Of a stretch of DNA of 64,000 nt, positions 1 to 10,468 are shown in pieces. The stretch's first letter is position 1, and every line of letters begins with the position of its first letter. The notes beneath the pieces are model-generated. The model was not told the DNA's origin and ran no database searches. It saw nothing but the letters and a program-made list of their open reading frames with translations. A program made the translations under genes and the position numbers. The DNA is from Dipteris shenzhenensis (lineage: Eukaryota; Polypodiophyta; Polypodiopsida; Gleicheniales): NCBI GenBank assembly GCA_047967505.1, contig CM106539.1, one strand, 5' to 3'.

Positions 1-268
1 ACCTCTCGGGGGATTCACCTCTCAAAAATTTAGTCTACCATGTGCAATAATGGAGGGGTATTTTAATTCCACTTTTGAAAAAATTTTAACAAGTTTACAA
101 TAACAGGAGGGGGTTTCTTATTCAACTTTAGAAAGCAATCTGTTAGTTCATAATAAGTAAAGAGGGGTGTTTTATTGGGATTTTTTTTTTAGTTGAGGGG
201 TTTTTTAATACTCCTTGAACGCATGTGATACCTAGGATTTCTTAATGTTGCACCCCCCGAGGTTCACC
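1..268. mobile_element. MITE-like element, copy 1
   Basis: Short AT-rich non-coding element whose ends are roughly inverted: CTCGGGGGATTCACC near base 5 and CCCCCCGAGG near base 250. It contains repeated GGGGT-plus-T-run blocks. It resembles 53519-53790 over most of its length and shares the CGGGGGATTCAC terminal motif with 32507-32967. It lies at the outer end of the copia LTR that follows. Its left end may extend past the window. Confidence 0.55.
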
Positions 269-780
269 TCTAGTCGTTGAAAGACTTGGTAATAAACTGA
301 GTGAGTGGGCGAACCTCCATTATTTCGTATAGATGAAGGTGAGAGCCTTGGAGTTGGGCCTTCCAGTGATGCATGAGGGTGTTGTCGAGCAAGTCATGGA
401 AGGATCGCAGGTCAGGTCGCCATTGGATTGTGAAGATAGTGGGAGAGAAGGAAGGAGTCTCACTTGTGGCTTTCTCACATACACAATGGGGGAATACACA
501 CAAAGGTGGAGGATGGAAACAGTTTTCCTCTTCTTAGTTGTGAAAGCCAAAAGAACTCTAGTACAAAGAAATAGAAGAACCCTATATGTGGGTCTCAAAC
601 CAAACTCAGCTAACTAAGGTGGCATACTAACTGAGCCATGAACTAGAGTACATAAGGATAGCTGTCATCCAGCTATTATTCACGGGCAGTGTACCAACCG
701 CATCTACAGCTAACAAGTCGGTGACATAAATGCACAACGGTCACCTTGGCATATCACGAGTGGAGCTCGATATCTCAACA
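269..780 (-). repeat. copia 3' LTR (partial)
   Basis: Read on the minus strand, the LTR begins TGTTGAGATATCG at 780, directly after a purine-rich tract and the end of the copia polyprotein frame. It contains a possible TATA element (ACATATAGGG) and then a promoter-like CT-rich stretch. The far end runs into the MITE at 1-268, so the terminal CA and target-site duplication cannot be seen. No second LTR of this element is in the window. Confidence 0.75.
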
Positions 781-1955
781 CTCCCCCTCGAGCTCAATCC
801 CAATTCTTGCATACCAAGAGCTTAATCCCAATTCTTGCACACCAAGCAGGTCTCTGAATTTGCGCAGCTTCTCTGCGCCCAATGCTTTCGTGAATATGTC
901 AGCTACCTGATCCTCTGTACTGACATAAACTAGATCAATAAGACCTAGTAAAACCTTCTCCCACACATAGTGATAATGCACCTCAATGTGCTTTGTTCTA
1001 GCATGATAGACTTGGTTATTTGCCGCGTGTATATTGCTCATGTTGTCACAATAAATGACAACTGGCCCATCTGTAGACTGATGCATATCATAAAGTAGCT
1101 TATGCAACCAAGCTACCTCACATGCAGCCATTGCTGCACCCGTGTACTCAGCCTTTGTGCTCGACAAGGCAACTGTAGGCTGTTTCTTGCTACTCCAAGT
1201 GACTGCAGCACTCCCAAAAGAGAACACATATTCACTGGTAGATCGTCTATCAAAAATACTACCATCCCAATCAGCATCAGTGTATCCACGCAACTGTATT
1301 TGAACCCCAGCCTCATAGAATAGTCCATACTGCAATGTGGACTTCACATACCTGAGTATGCGTCTAGTCGCATCCAAATGCGGTTTCCTTGGAGCCTGCA
1401 TAAACTGACTTACCAATCCAACAGCATAACTCAAATCTGGCATGGTAATAGTCATATAAATCAAACTTCCTACTATGCGTCTGTACATAGTAGGATCTTC
1501 CAGAAGCTCACCTGCATCTGCGCTCAGCTTCACAGCCTGTCATCCCATATTTGGACAGCATGTCCAATCCATACTGCCTCTGCAAGAGCCGTATCCCACT
1601 TGGTGATCTAATCACCTCAATGCCCAAGAAATGAGGCAGCTCTCCCAAATCCTTCATCTCAAACTTCTGCTTCAATAGCATTTTCACATGAAGGATATCT
1701 TCATCACTATCATCTGTGATGATCAAATCATCAACATAAATGACAAGCAGCATAATACCTTTCTCTGTTTTTCTCACATAAAGTGAGAAATCTACCTTGG
1801 AAATCTGAAAGCCAATAGTGACAAGATACTATCCTATCTTGTCAGACCATGCTCTAGGTTCTTGCTTCAAGCCATACAAGGCTTTCTTCAACCTGTAAAC
1901 AAACTCAGGATGAACAGCATGAACATAACCTGGTGGCTGCTCCATAAAGGCCCAG
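775..1955 (-). pseudogene. copia (Ty1) reverse transcriptase-RNase H fragment
   Basis: C-terminal part of a Ty1/copia polyprotein, which makes and degrades nucleic acid during cDNA synthesis in virus-like particles. The minus-strand reading gives the RT segment (RLKKALYGLKQ, then the catalytic YVDDLII near 1740-1720) followed by the copia RNase H block (RRILRYVKSTLQYG, SSTKAEY, KHIEVHYHY, VADIFTKAL). The frame ends ELEGEC, and its stop codon lies inside the first bases of the LTR. The gene is broken: RT is cut off near 1955, a stop interrupts it near 1830, and a small deletion with frameshift near 1515-1535 removes the linker between RT and RNase H. Integrase, protease and gag are absent. The family assignment is secure. 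Confidence 0.93.
781..792 (-). other. Polypurine tract of the copia element
   Basis: Minus-strand CTCGAGGGGGAG directly abuts the TGTTGAG start of the LTR, the expected place for the plus-strand primer. Confidence 0.7.
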
Positions 1956-2280
1956 GGATATTACCTTGGCAACTCTTATATATGGGTACCCAAGCCTTGC
2001 CAAAGCAATCAACAACCCATTCGTAGATCATGGAGGTCAAGGGTTGAGGGACTAAGGCTTTAGGGGGAGCATAGGAGTGGGAGAGGAAGAAGGTGTAAGA
2101 GCATGGATAGGTTGCCTCTCCTTAGAAGAAGTCTTGGTGTTTTTGGCCTTTGGGGCCTTGTCTTTCTGCAAGGGTTATCTTTTAGGGGGACATTAGCCAT
2201 AGCTAGAGGAGTTTGTTATGCTTAGGGGTTCCTAATAGAACCTTATTTCTATCCAGATTGGCATCCCAATTAGAAGCTTC
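1956..2280. other. Unassigned spacer
   Basis: No coding frame or repeat was recognised between the broken copia RT and the dispersed repeat at 2281. It holds G/A-rich plus-strand sequence with short stop-interrupted frames. Confidence 0.4.
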
Positions 2281-2424
2281 GACAATCCGGGAGCCACTTG
2301 AGTGACACATGCAGATAGCTCATGCCTTGCATTACTCTCACAAGGAGTAGCTTGGAGTGGAGGCTCCATAGGCATTCCTTAAGATCCCCACAACATGTGA
2401 GTCACCATCGAGACCACAAAGTTC
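2281..2424. repeat. Dispersed repeat, copy A
   Basis: About 145 bp starting ACAATCCGGGAGCC and ending GAGTCACCATCGAGACCAC. It matches 56703-56851 with scattered substitutions and one short indel. It has no coding frame. Possibly a short non-autonomous element or an LTR piece; no tRNA-like A or B box is convincing. Confidence 0.7.
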
Positions 2425-2507
2425 AATGAGATTAGGTAGGACCATGTAAAAAGGTGTGATGGTAGTAGCTTATCAATGTCAAAGTGCATAAATTGAGTTC
2501 CTTTAGA

Positions 2508-2990
2508 ACCATACAACTTACTTCCTTTATTATAAACTCTTAACGTTAGATACAAAGCTATAAATCCTAAACACTTAACCCTAAACCCTAAATTATAAAT
2601 CACAAACCATACAACTTACTTTCTATATTCTAAACTCTTAACCTTAGATAAAAACCTATAAATCCTAAACTTGAAACCTTGGACCCTAGACCCTAAACCC
2701 TATACCCTATAAATGCTAAACCCTAAATCCTAAACCATAAATGCTATACCCTATACCCTAAACCCTAAACCCTAAATCATAAATCATAAACCATACAACT
2801 TACTTCCTATATTCTAAACTCTTAACCTTAGATACAAGGCTATAAATCCTAAATCCTAAATCCTAAATCCTAAGCCCTAAACCCTAAACCCTAAACCCTA
2901 CAACCTAGATCATAAACCCTAGAACCTATATCTTAGATCCTAAAACATAATCTCTAGACTCTAGACTCTAGATTATAAAACCTATCTGAA
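2508..2990. repeat. Telomere-like CCCTAAA tract with tandem AT-rich unit
   Basis: Degenerate CCCTAAA/CCTAAAT repeats interspersed with a unit starting ACCATACAACTTACTT at about 2508, 2608 and 2792. The C-rich strand is on the plus strand. This is an interstitial telomere-like or AT-rich satellite tract, not a true chromosome end. Confidence 0.8.
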
Positions 2991-3014
2991 CCCTAAAATA
3001 CAAGCAATAATTTA

Positions 3015-3675
3015 TAATTTTTGGTGATTTGTGTAACAGGTTGGGGTTGCACCCACCAACCTGTTGCACATGCAATAGGTTGGGGGTCCGTGCACATGCA
3101 ACAGGTTGGGGGGGAACCCCAACCTTTGCATGTGCAATAGGTTGGGGGGGTACTTGCCCCAACCTATTGCATGTGCAATAGGTTGGTGGGTGCAACCCCA
3201 ATATGCAATAGGTTGGTGGGTGCAACCCCAACCTGTTGACATGCAACAGGTTGGGGGTGCAACCCCAACCTATTACACAAATCGCCAAAATTTAGTGATT
3301 TGTCCAACAGGTTGGGGTTGCACCCACCAACCTATTTCACATGCAACATGTTCGTGGGTTTTGCATGTGCAACAGGTTGGTGGGTGCAACCCCAACATGT
3401 TGCACAAATCACCAAAATTTGGTGATTTGTGCAAGAGGTTGGGGTTGCACCCACATTGTACCCAACCTGTTGCACAACTCACCAAAATTTGGTGATTTGT
3501 GCAAGAGGTTGGGGTTGCACCCACACATGCAACAGGTTGTAGAAGGGGACCCCCAACCTGTTGCATGTGTGGGTGCAACCCCAACCTGTTGCACAAATCA
3601 CCAAATTTTGGTGATTTGTGCAACAGGTTAGGGTTGCACCCACCATCCTGTTGCATATGCAATAGGTTGGAGGGA
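3015..3675. repeat. Palindromic tandem array
   Basis: Built from CAACAGGTTGGGGTTGCACC and its inverse, with joints TTGGTGATTTGTG / CACAAATCACCAA. Each full unit (about 100-110 bp) is itself a palindrome centred on TTGCATGTGCAA-like sequence. At least five units with deletions can be followed. Apparent long ORFs on both strands across it are repeat translations. Confidence 0.9.
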
Positions 3676-3735
3676 TGTTTATGATTTTGGGTTTAGAGTT
3701 TAGGTTTAGGGTTTAGGATTCAGGGTTTAGGTTGG
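3676..3735. repeat. Telomere-like tract, opposite orientation
   Basis: TTTGGGTTTAGAGTTTAGG and related GGTTTAG repeats on the plus strand, the reverse complement of the tract at 2508-2990. It closes the right side of the palindromic array. Confidence 0.8.
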
Positions 3736-3829
3736 GGTGCACATCAATATATTTTGTATTTTGATTTCAAGTGTGAGATTTGTTGGGCTTTTTTATAGTT
3801 TGCTAATGCTTTATTTCCTAAAATTGTTA

Positions 3830-4325
3830 CAGGTATTTATCCTAAGAGAGGGTTTAGAGGTGGTGTTATACAAGAAGAATGAAGTCGTAGGCTTTGGACA
3901 AATACATGGTCTTGATCCTATGAATGTGTGTCATTTTCAATGTTGTGGTGAGAGAAGATGTGGTGATAATCACCAAAGTGCTAAGTCCTGCGGTGCATTT
4001 AAAATACCCACATGGAGACTTTGAAACATTGGGTGATATCTTACAATGTGACATTTTTGATATTCAAGCACATAGAACTCTTTGGAACCGAGATGAAATT
4101 ATTCCTAAGATATACTTTCAAGATATCAGGAGAACTTTATTTGAGGGGGAAAAATTTGAGATGTCTTGCTTACGAGAAGTGTTAGCATTTGGCATATTTA
4201 AAGGCTATGCTCAGAATATTCTTTGTATGGTGGAGGTAATTAAGCTGACTAGTGGAGGGGTGATTCAAAATGCAATGGATAATATGTCACATCTAGAGGT
4301 CCTTAATACTACATCTCATCTTTAG
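3830..4325 (+). pseudogene. Unrecognised ORF, possibly CACTA-associated domain
   Basis: A reading that changes frame near 3940 gives a globular segment with VVLYKKNEVVGFGQ, DPMNVCHF, VVIITKVLSP and FETLGDI, followed by about 70 residues with no clear motif. The beta-rich pattern loosely recalls the domain found C-terminal to plant CACTA transposon proteins (valine-rich strands, then an 'L-G-D/S-I' block). That comparison is from memory and weak. Downstream sequence is stop-rich. No start codon in a good context is visible and no terminal CACTA repeat was found nearby. Confidence 0.3.
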
Positions 4326-4530
4326 TAACATTGTCAAATGGGGGTTAGCTTTCTTGAAATCAAACTTACCTACTATCAAGAAAGTTTCCTTCAATGTGGT
4401 GGAAGATACAAGAAAGCATGCACAAACGGGCTCAAAATTAAGAAATCATGGCAGCTCTAAAGACTACCATAGTGGCATGCTTTTAGGTGTTGAGTAAATT
4501 ATAATACGTGATGTTTATGCAAGAGAGGTT

Positions 4531-4722
4531 GCAAGTGACTCCAATATGCTCATTGGTATAGAGGACATGTCTTGTGTTGCAAGTGACTTAAACATGCTCA
4601 CTAGTATAGAAGACTTGCCTAGTGTTGCAAGTGACCCAAACATGCTCACTGGTATAGAAGACTTGTCTTGTATTGCAAGCGACTCAAACATGCTCGCTAG
4701 AATTGTCGATATTAATGATCGT
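4531..4722 (+). repeat. 48-bp tandem repeat, 4 copies
   Basis: Units begin GCAAGTGACTC at 4531, 4579, 4627 and 4675. The exact 48-bp spacing (16 codons) keeps an open frame through all units, each encoding a motif like NMLTGIEDLS-VASD. The frame stays open to 4779. A coding minisatellite, or a remnant of one inside a mobile-element protein. Confidence 0.85.
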
Positions 4723-4779
4723 GGTCATGATGTTGTCATTGGAATGGAGGACATAGATGGCAAAAAATCTAACTTGTGA

Positions 4780-5073
4780 TGGTCCTAATGTGCTTATTAG
4801 CATGGAGCATATGGATGGCAAAACATCTAATTCTGAAGGAGAAACAGTTCAATGACAAAATTCAAGAGGCATTGGCAACATGTTGACTTTAATGAACAAG
4901 TTGTCTAGATTGCCAATTCCATGATATTATAAAGTGACATCAAAATAATTCCCAAGGGCACTTTGCACTTGATTTTAGAGATGAAGATTCAAGAGAAATA
5001 GATTCAATGGTAGATAATGGACCCACAACACGAAAATGCAAGACATTGTCCACAAAAGAAAGTATGTGAGTGT
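4780..5073. other. Unassigned spacer
   Basis: Stop-rich sequence containing one more diverged piece of the preceding repeat (GGAGCATATGGATGGCAAA near 4804). It lies outside the gypsy LTR that ends at 5074. Confidence 0.4.
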
Positions 5074-6881
5074 TGTGACATGAAGTTGGGGGTAATAAAC
5101 TTCACACACCTCTTCACTTCCTATTGCTTTCAAACTAAGTGATAGAGATATTCATCACTGGGAAAGGGACATTAAAAAGAAGCTTTTGTACCAAGAGACC
5201 ACACCATACTATCCTCCCTTATATGAGAATGAAGATGGTAACATCCCAAGTGATGTTGTATTCAAGCATAGGGAGAAGGAAAGGATCAGCGGAGGCCATA
5301 ATCTTAGCAAGCTAGTCTGTGCCAAAGAGAAGAGCGATATGTTGTTGAAAGAAGATCTTGCAGCTCAACATGACATGAACTGATATATATCGTGGAGTTT
5401 GAAGGGGCTGATTGGGTTGGATGGGTAGGTTCCGAGGAAACATTGCACCTCCTTCATAGACACCTTTACACTTAGCTCAAAACACTCTCCAAAATATCAT
5501 AAGACACAGAGGCCTATAACTTTTAGTAGCGACATGATATCAAATATTCAAAAACATATCAAGATGCGCCTTGAAATGGGCTTCGCTCTGATATAAGTTT
5601 TGTAAGAACTAGAGAAGCGATCGAAAAGATTACTTGGTGGGGGTAAAAACTCTCTAAAAAAGAAACAGTCACACATAGAGAGTCATAGATTTTTGGTTTG
5701 AAATCTAATACAATCGCTCTGATATAAGTTTCATTCAAATCGGACCATCGAGCGAAAAGTTATGAGCAAAATACTGACAGGGGGTCAAACTGTCAATGAA
5801 AAACACCTACACCTTTTATTAGTGCCAACTTGGGAGAATACTGCCTCCATGATTAGACTTCATCAATGATCCAAGTCCCATAGAGGTTGCCTAGGAGAGA
5901 AGGAAGAGCTCCCTTTGTGACTTGGGAAATAGATAAACCATGTATGTGCAATGAGCGGCCAAATAGACAACACTTTTGAGCACTTTGGAAGAGAAAACAA
6001 TGAATAAAGGGAAGAGACACTCGAGAGAGAAACTGAAGTGACCTTCATTACTAATAGAGTGAGACTCCACTCCAATGCAACTCTAAATACTACAAACACA
6101 AGGGAGAAGAAGAGGTTTCATACGTACAAGAGGGAGCGAAAGCTCCAAGACTACTCATAGAGAGAGAATGAACTAGAGAGAGATGGACTCAAGAGTCTAC
6201 ATAAGAGAATATCTACAAGAGGGAGAGAAGGCTCTTGGAAGAGGCTTGAAGAGACTAGAGCTACAACAACATGGGGCCTAATGGTGGAAGAGATGATGAA
6301 CAAGGGAGAGGAGGGCTTCTTTTATAGAGATTTTGTCATCCTCTTCATCCATTTATAATTGCTGCCTGTAGATTCCTTTCCCCATCAATCACATAAGCTT
6401 GTATGTCATCATCCATGTCCTTTTTGGCTACTCTTGCCATGTCTCCCCACATGGAACCCATAGGGACCCTCTCTTTTCCATTTGTCCACATCCTTCTTAT
6501 TCCACATAGGAATTCTAGAAAATTACTCTTGACTCCACACTCCTCCACATGCCTTCCACATGCTTGGCATGTTATCTCTCTTATATTATTGGAACACATG
6601 GACATGAGCCCACCTCTTTATATGACTCACTCTTCCTATTTTCTAAAAATCCCATAATATCCCATACACGAATAACTCTCACCCCATACCAAGGTATTTA
6701 TCATTCATACACATGGTATTTACAATGATCCATTCTACTCCTCCTCTCAATCCCATACAATATCTTAGAAAATAGAAAAAAGTGAGAGCTGCGAGGCTAT
6801 CACTTGATAATCAAACTCTTATCAAACATAGAAGAAAACAATACCAATACCAAATAAAAAATATTAGTTTTTGGCATCACA
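5074..6881 (-). repeat. Gypsy 3' LTR, about 1.8 kb (minus-strand element)
   Basis: On the minus strand the LTR starts TGTGATGCC at 6881 and ends ATGTCACA at 5074, giving inverted TGTGA/TCACA ends. It is homologous, in inverse orientation, to the LTR at 12870-14394 over several hundred bases. A TATA box (CTCTATAAAAG, about 6328-6318) precedes a TC-rich leader, so this is the likely promoter. The outer third is antisense to a small conserved ORF (see 5186-5383). Confidence 0.85.
5186..5383 (+). other. Antisense ORF inside the gypsy LTR, copy 1
   Basis: Open frame of about 65 codons, extendable upstream, antisense to the LTR, ending in KEDLAAQHDMN. The other LTR copy carries the matching antisense ORF (14308-14075, ending EEDLSTQHDTN). 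Shared features include NEDGNI/NEYGNI, a basic HREKER/YREKKR block and a leucine-rich acidic C-terminus. No ATG in a good context and no known domain. Whether it is translated is unknown. Confidence 0.4.
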
Positions 6882-6898
6882 CCTTTCCCCCCCAGTAG
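6882..6898 (-). other. Polypurine tract, minus gypsy copy
   Basis: Minus-strand ACTGGGGGGGAAAGG lies immediately before the TGTGATG LTR start. The plus copy has CTGGGGGGGAAAGA in the same place. Confidence 0.85.
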
Positions 6899-6899
6899 A

Positions 6900-7103
6900 T
6901 CCTCTCTAGTGACAGAGAGGGTTTGCTGGCCCTCAACGTGGTCAAGCATAGAAGAATTTAAGGTGGTACTCATTGGTACATCCAGGTATCACCATGCCGT
7001 CAACATCCTCAAGCTGATAGGTTCCATTGGTGACATTCATATACATCCTTATGGAGGTGTGGCCAAAAGCAACCAATCTCTGCTTCTATTGTGGAGTTAA
7101 CCC
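6900..7103 (-). pseudogene. Integrase C-terminal stub, minus gypsy copy
   Basis: Minus-strand translation contains MNVTNGTYQLEDVDG and NEYHLKFFYA, which match the extreme C-terminus of gypsy integrases (the 'G-Y-L-E-D-x-x-G ... W-N-x-x-x-L-K-x-Y' region). The zinc finger and DDE core that should precede it are absent. It follows the RNase H frame after only about 20-30 codons. The plus copy has the same arrangement at 18835-19006. Confidence 0.6.
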
Positions 7104-7704
7104 TCAAGGAAACATGCCTTCTTCTACATATTGCTGAACATCTTGTAGTTCTGGCCATCGAGTGTCTACTAAAGAAACCACCCCTCGGTCTTGTATTATA
7201 ATGGCTTGAGTAGCTAACTCATTTGCCCTTTGATTTTCTTTTCTATTTATATGAACAGACCTGCAAAAATCAAATTGACTATATAGTGCCATAGCCTTTT
7301 GATTAAGCTCCTTCAAATGAGGACTTCTTGTCTTGTAATGCCCTTGCATTTGCTTTATAATAAGTTGAGAATCTCCTCTTACTTCCAATTCTTTAACTTG
7401 ACTTTGAAAACAACTCTTAAAACCAAGAATCAAAGCATTATACTCAACTGCATTGTTAGTTGTGATACCTGGAAGCTCTTGTCCTCTTGTCATACTTCTT
7501 AACCTTCAGAATTCATTAAGACCATCCCCCCGAGTCCTTGTTGGCATGGACTAAAAGCCTCATCAAAATACAAGACAAAAATTGTTGGTGGTGTCTCCCT
7601 TGCATCATTAATGTCCTCATTATATTTCTTTTCTTCTCTTAGATCCTATCGTTCTGTGAGCAAATCTGCCATAGTGAACCTAGTCATACTTTCAGTGACA
7701 AAAG
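7104..7704 (-). pseudogene. Second (archaeal-type) RNase H, minus gypsy copy
   Basis: Minus-strand frame with GITTNNAVEYNALILG, VRGDSQLIIKQMQGHY and ENQRANELATQA. These are the E, D and final D/N landmarks of the extra RNase H seen in Tat-type plant gypsy elements, placed after the normal RT-RNase H. A stop near 7500 separates the N-terminal strand. The catalytic Asp of VRGDSQ is kept here, though it is Tyr in the plus copy. The final AD motif reads AN. Its upstream linker (TMADLLTER) is separated from the RT part by the nested element at 7705-8647. Confidence 0.8.
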
Positions 7705-8647
7705 GGGGAAATCTTTTGGCGAGCTTTTTAATGTGAGCTTTTTTACCATTTCCTTTGACAAGTGTATAATTTGAAACTTTTGACGTCATATTTGGATTCC
7801 TCGTCAAATTCCGGTCATTTTGAGTACCAACATGACCATATTCTGATAAAAATTGGAAAAATGGTGTTTTTGTCATTTTGGCCTGTTTGGGGCCTGTTTT
7901 GAGTCTGCGAAAGATTGTCCTCACGGCCCCCATCATACATATGCACTTTTTATCTTCATATCCTAACAAGTCACCCAATGGTATGTCATTATCAGAGGTC
8001 TTCATTCCGAAGTAGCGTGACACATACTTAGACCAAATACTATTAGGACTATTGACCTTAAAATGTCAGTCTTTGAAAAAGATCATCATAGGCTAGCACA
8101 GACTCTAAACAGGCCCCAAACAGGCCAAAATGACAAAAACACCATTTTTCCAATTTTTATAAGAATATGGTCATGTTGGTACTCAAAATGACCGGAATTC
8201 GACGAGGAATCCAAATATGAGGTCAAATCTGTCAAATTATACACTTTTAAAATAAACAAATTTCCCACATGCTCTCCCTTCCCCTTTACATTTAGTAGAT
8301 GAACATAACTTTCACATTCCTCATCCTCTCTCTCCTCCTTGCACTCCTCTTTGCATACCTTATAAGTTCCCCCTCTACGTTCTCCACTATGATAATGAAT
8401 ATATGTTCCAACTCCCCTCCCGTCCCTTCTCCATGCCACCTTACCCATGCGCCCGTCCCTCCCCCTTTCCTTTATCTCCCCTCCCCCCCCTCTCTCCTCT
8501 TAACTGCAACCACAACCCAAACTTTCAACCCACCCCACTCCATGACCCCCCCCCTCTCTCTCTCTCAGGTGAATGAAAAGCTCGCAATATTCATGAAAAT
8601 TGAAAAAAAGCTCATGACAAAAAGCTCACCAAAAAATCACACCCCAA
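7705..8647. mobile_element. Nested foldback/MITE element with 7-8 bp target duplication
   Basis: The gypsy pol is interrupted here. ACAAAAG stands on both sides (7698-7704 and 8648-8654), and the uninterrupted plus copy has a single TTTTGT at the matching point. Ends are inverted: GGGGAAATCTTTTGGCGAGC at the left and its imperfect inverse at the right, with a shared GAGCTTTTT block. Inside lies a second inverted repeat: arms of about 150 bp (7761-7910 and 8098-8246) around a loop of about 190 bp. No transposase frame. The duplication length suggests a hAT-like or Mutator-like non-autonomous element; which one cannot be decided. Confidence 0.8.
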
Positions 8648-9760
8648 ACAAAAGAGAAAGAGAACTCTTGAAGCTTCGACAACCATTTTGCAAATCTCCC
8701 TCTAGGATTAGGCTTGCGAACTAGATATGCTAATACATACTGAGAGGTAAGGAAGAAAAATGGTCGAGGTAATAAATAGGAGTGAAACTATCTGATTGAA
8801 AACACCAAAGAGAGGGCTTGCTGCTCAATTTCTTCATACCTTGTTTCCACCTCCGTAAGCTATCGGCTGGCATAATAGATGGGTTGCATTCTACCTGCTC
8901 TCCTTTTTGTAGCAATACAGCACCCACTGAATGCAAAATTACACTTGGATTTACATAAAAGTCTTGAGACCAATCAGGGGGCTTTAATTTTGGGCCCTTA
9001 CTCTTGGCCTCCTTAAGTTGTTGGAAAAGACTCTTGTTGCTCCACACCCCATTAGAAAGAAACTCCTTTTCTTGTCAACAAGTTCATGGGATGCACTATC
9101 TCTGTGAAATCATCACAAAAGTGTTGATAATACTTGCTTTTTTCTAGAATTCTGTGAACACCAGTGACACTCTTAGGACTTGGCAATGCCATGATTGCTT
9201 GAACCCTGTCAAGATCCATTTGCAGGCCTTCTTCAGACACAATATGCTCCAACAAGACTACTTTTGTTTGAGCCAAATGACACTTGCTAGGATTTAGACA
9301 CCCTTTTGCTTTATCAATCCTAGCTAAGGCCATCTTTAACTTCTCCATGTGATCTATGTGCCGAGAATAAATGCAAAAATCATCCCAAAACACACTTATG
9401 AACTTTTCCAAGTAAGGCTCAAGCACTTGACTCATGAACCTTTGAAATGTAGCTAGTGCATTGGTCAATCCAAAAGGCATCACTCTGTAAGCAAAAACTC
9501 CCCAAGATGTAACAAATGATGTTTTCTTTTGATCTTCCTCCCGAGTACGAATTTGAAAGTACCCAGAATACCCATCACATATAGAATATATCTCTTGCCC
9601 TGCCACTTGGTCTAGTATTTCGTCTTGGAATGGCAAAGGAAAATGATCCCTCTTAGTGCATGCATTCAAAGGACGAAAGTCCACAAAAACCCGCCACTTA
9701 TTTCCTTTCTTTGGTGTGACAACTACAGGAGATATCCATTCTGAATCATCAACAGGAAAG
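8648..9760 (-). pseudogene. Gypsy reverse transcriptase-RNase H, minus copy
   Basis: Minus-strand RT: MDFRPLNACTKRDHFPLPF, DGYSGYFQI, PFGLTNALATFQR and the catalytic block VFWDDFCIY (normally FLDDF), then the connection domain KYYQHFCDDF. The following frame gives the first RNase H (QDFYVNPSVILHSVGAVLL). Frame breaks lie near 9050 and in the RNase H, and the RT N-terminus is lost at about 9760. Protease and gag are missing. It is nearly colinear with 17200-18200 on the plus strand, so the two are copies of one family. Confidence 0.92.
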
Positions 9761-9920
9761 ATGAATCCTCATTATCCCCGTAAGGGAGACACCTGGGTCA
9801 CAGATGAGGGCACTTGAGACTATTTCTTTTGCGACTACCATTTGTAGGTGTCTGGGACCTGCTGCACTAAAGTCCTTCACCATCTCTTGGACCGTGCACC
9901 TAAGGTCTTTTAGATGGGAT
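9761..9920. other. Unassigned sequence between gypsy and LTR element
   Basis: 160 bp with no recognised coding frame. It is the left flank of the insertion at 9921. It does not obviously continue in the right flank at 12014, apart from the possible target duplication GGGAT/GGGCT. Confidence 0.4.
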
Positions 9921-10454
9921 TGTTGGCAAAAGCCTCATTCGGAAACCATGGGATTGTTGGAATAGATCCTCATGGGAAGATATTTGTGGCACACGATTCT
10001 TCTATGCTGGCAGCCTGATTGTGATTGGAATAGGAGGAGGGTGATTGGCCACCTTTGAAACTAACCACTACATGGATGGCACGTGGTGCCTAGGCGGTTC
10101 TTCTGGCAACTTCTAGTCAAGGCGGCATAGCTCAACATGAAAAGAAAGATCAGAGCTTTGAGCTCACTCTCTTTGTCATGATGAGAGTCAATTACATCTC
10201 TCTATAGAGCAACTGCTCAAAAGGTCATAGGGTCCCTAGTCGAGTCAATTCTATCATGTTGTAAAGCCAACAATCCACAGTAGTGGTGAGGCTATCAAAG
10301 TTGAGGAATTATGTCCCTCTTGGTCGATTAATATAAGATATTTTGCTGCATCATAATCTACCTCTCCTATTCATGAATTTGTATAAGCCATGGTAATTTA
10401 GAATTGTTGCAATCTATATCGCATGTGAGTGTATATGCAATTGCGATTCCAACA
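9921..10454 (+). repeat. 5' LTR of the non-autonomous element
   Basis: 534 bp, TGTTGGCAAAAGCC to GATTCCAACA. It lacks a short segment (around GACCGGACCATGG) that the 3' LTR has, and shows scattered substitutions against it. Confidence 0.92.
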
Positions 10455-10456
10455 AG

Positions 10457-10468
10457 TGGTATCAGAGC
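10457..10468 (+). other. Primer-binding site, tRNA-iMet
   Basis: TGGTATCAGAGC, the standard plant initiator-tRNA-Met complement, starts two bases after the LTR end. Confidence 0.95.

Noticed and set aside
3015-3675. CRISPR-like array
   Set aside because: Units are palindromic without unique spacers, and the context is a plant nuclear genome.
3106-3684. Several ORFs of 60-130 codons on both strands with Cys/Asn/Pro-rich translations
   Set aside because: They are translations of the palindromic GGTTGGGGTTGCACC array; all frames look alike and no domain is present.
2508-3735. True telomere or chromosome end
   Set aside because: Repeats are degenerate, short and face each other, with ordinary sequence on both sides.
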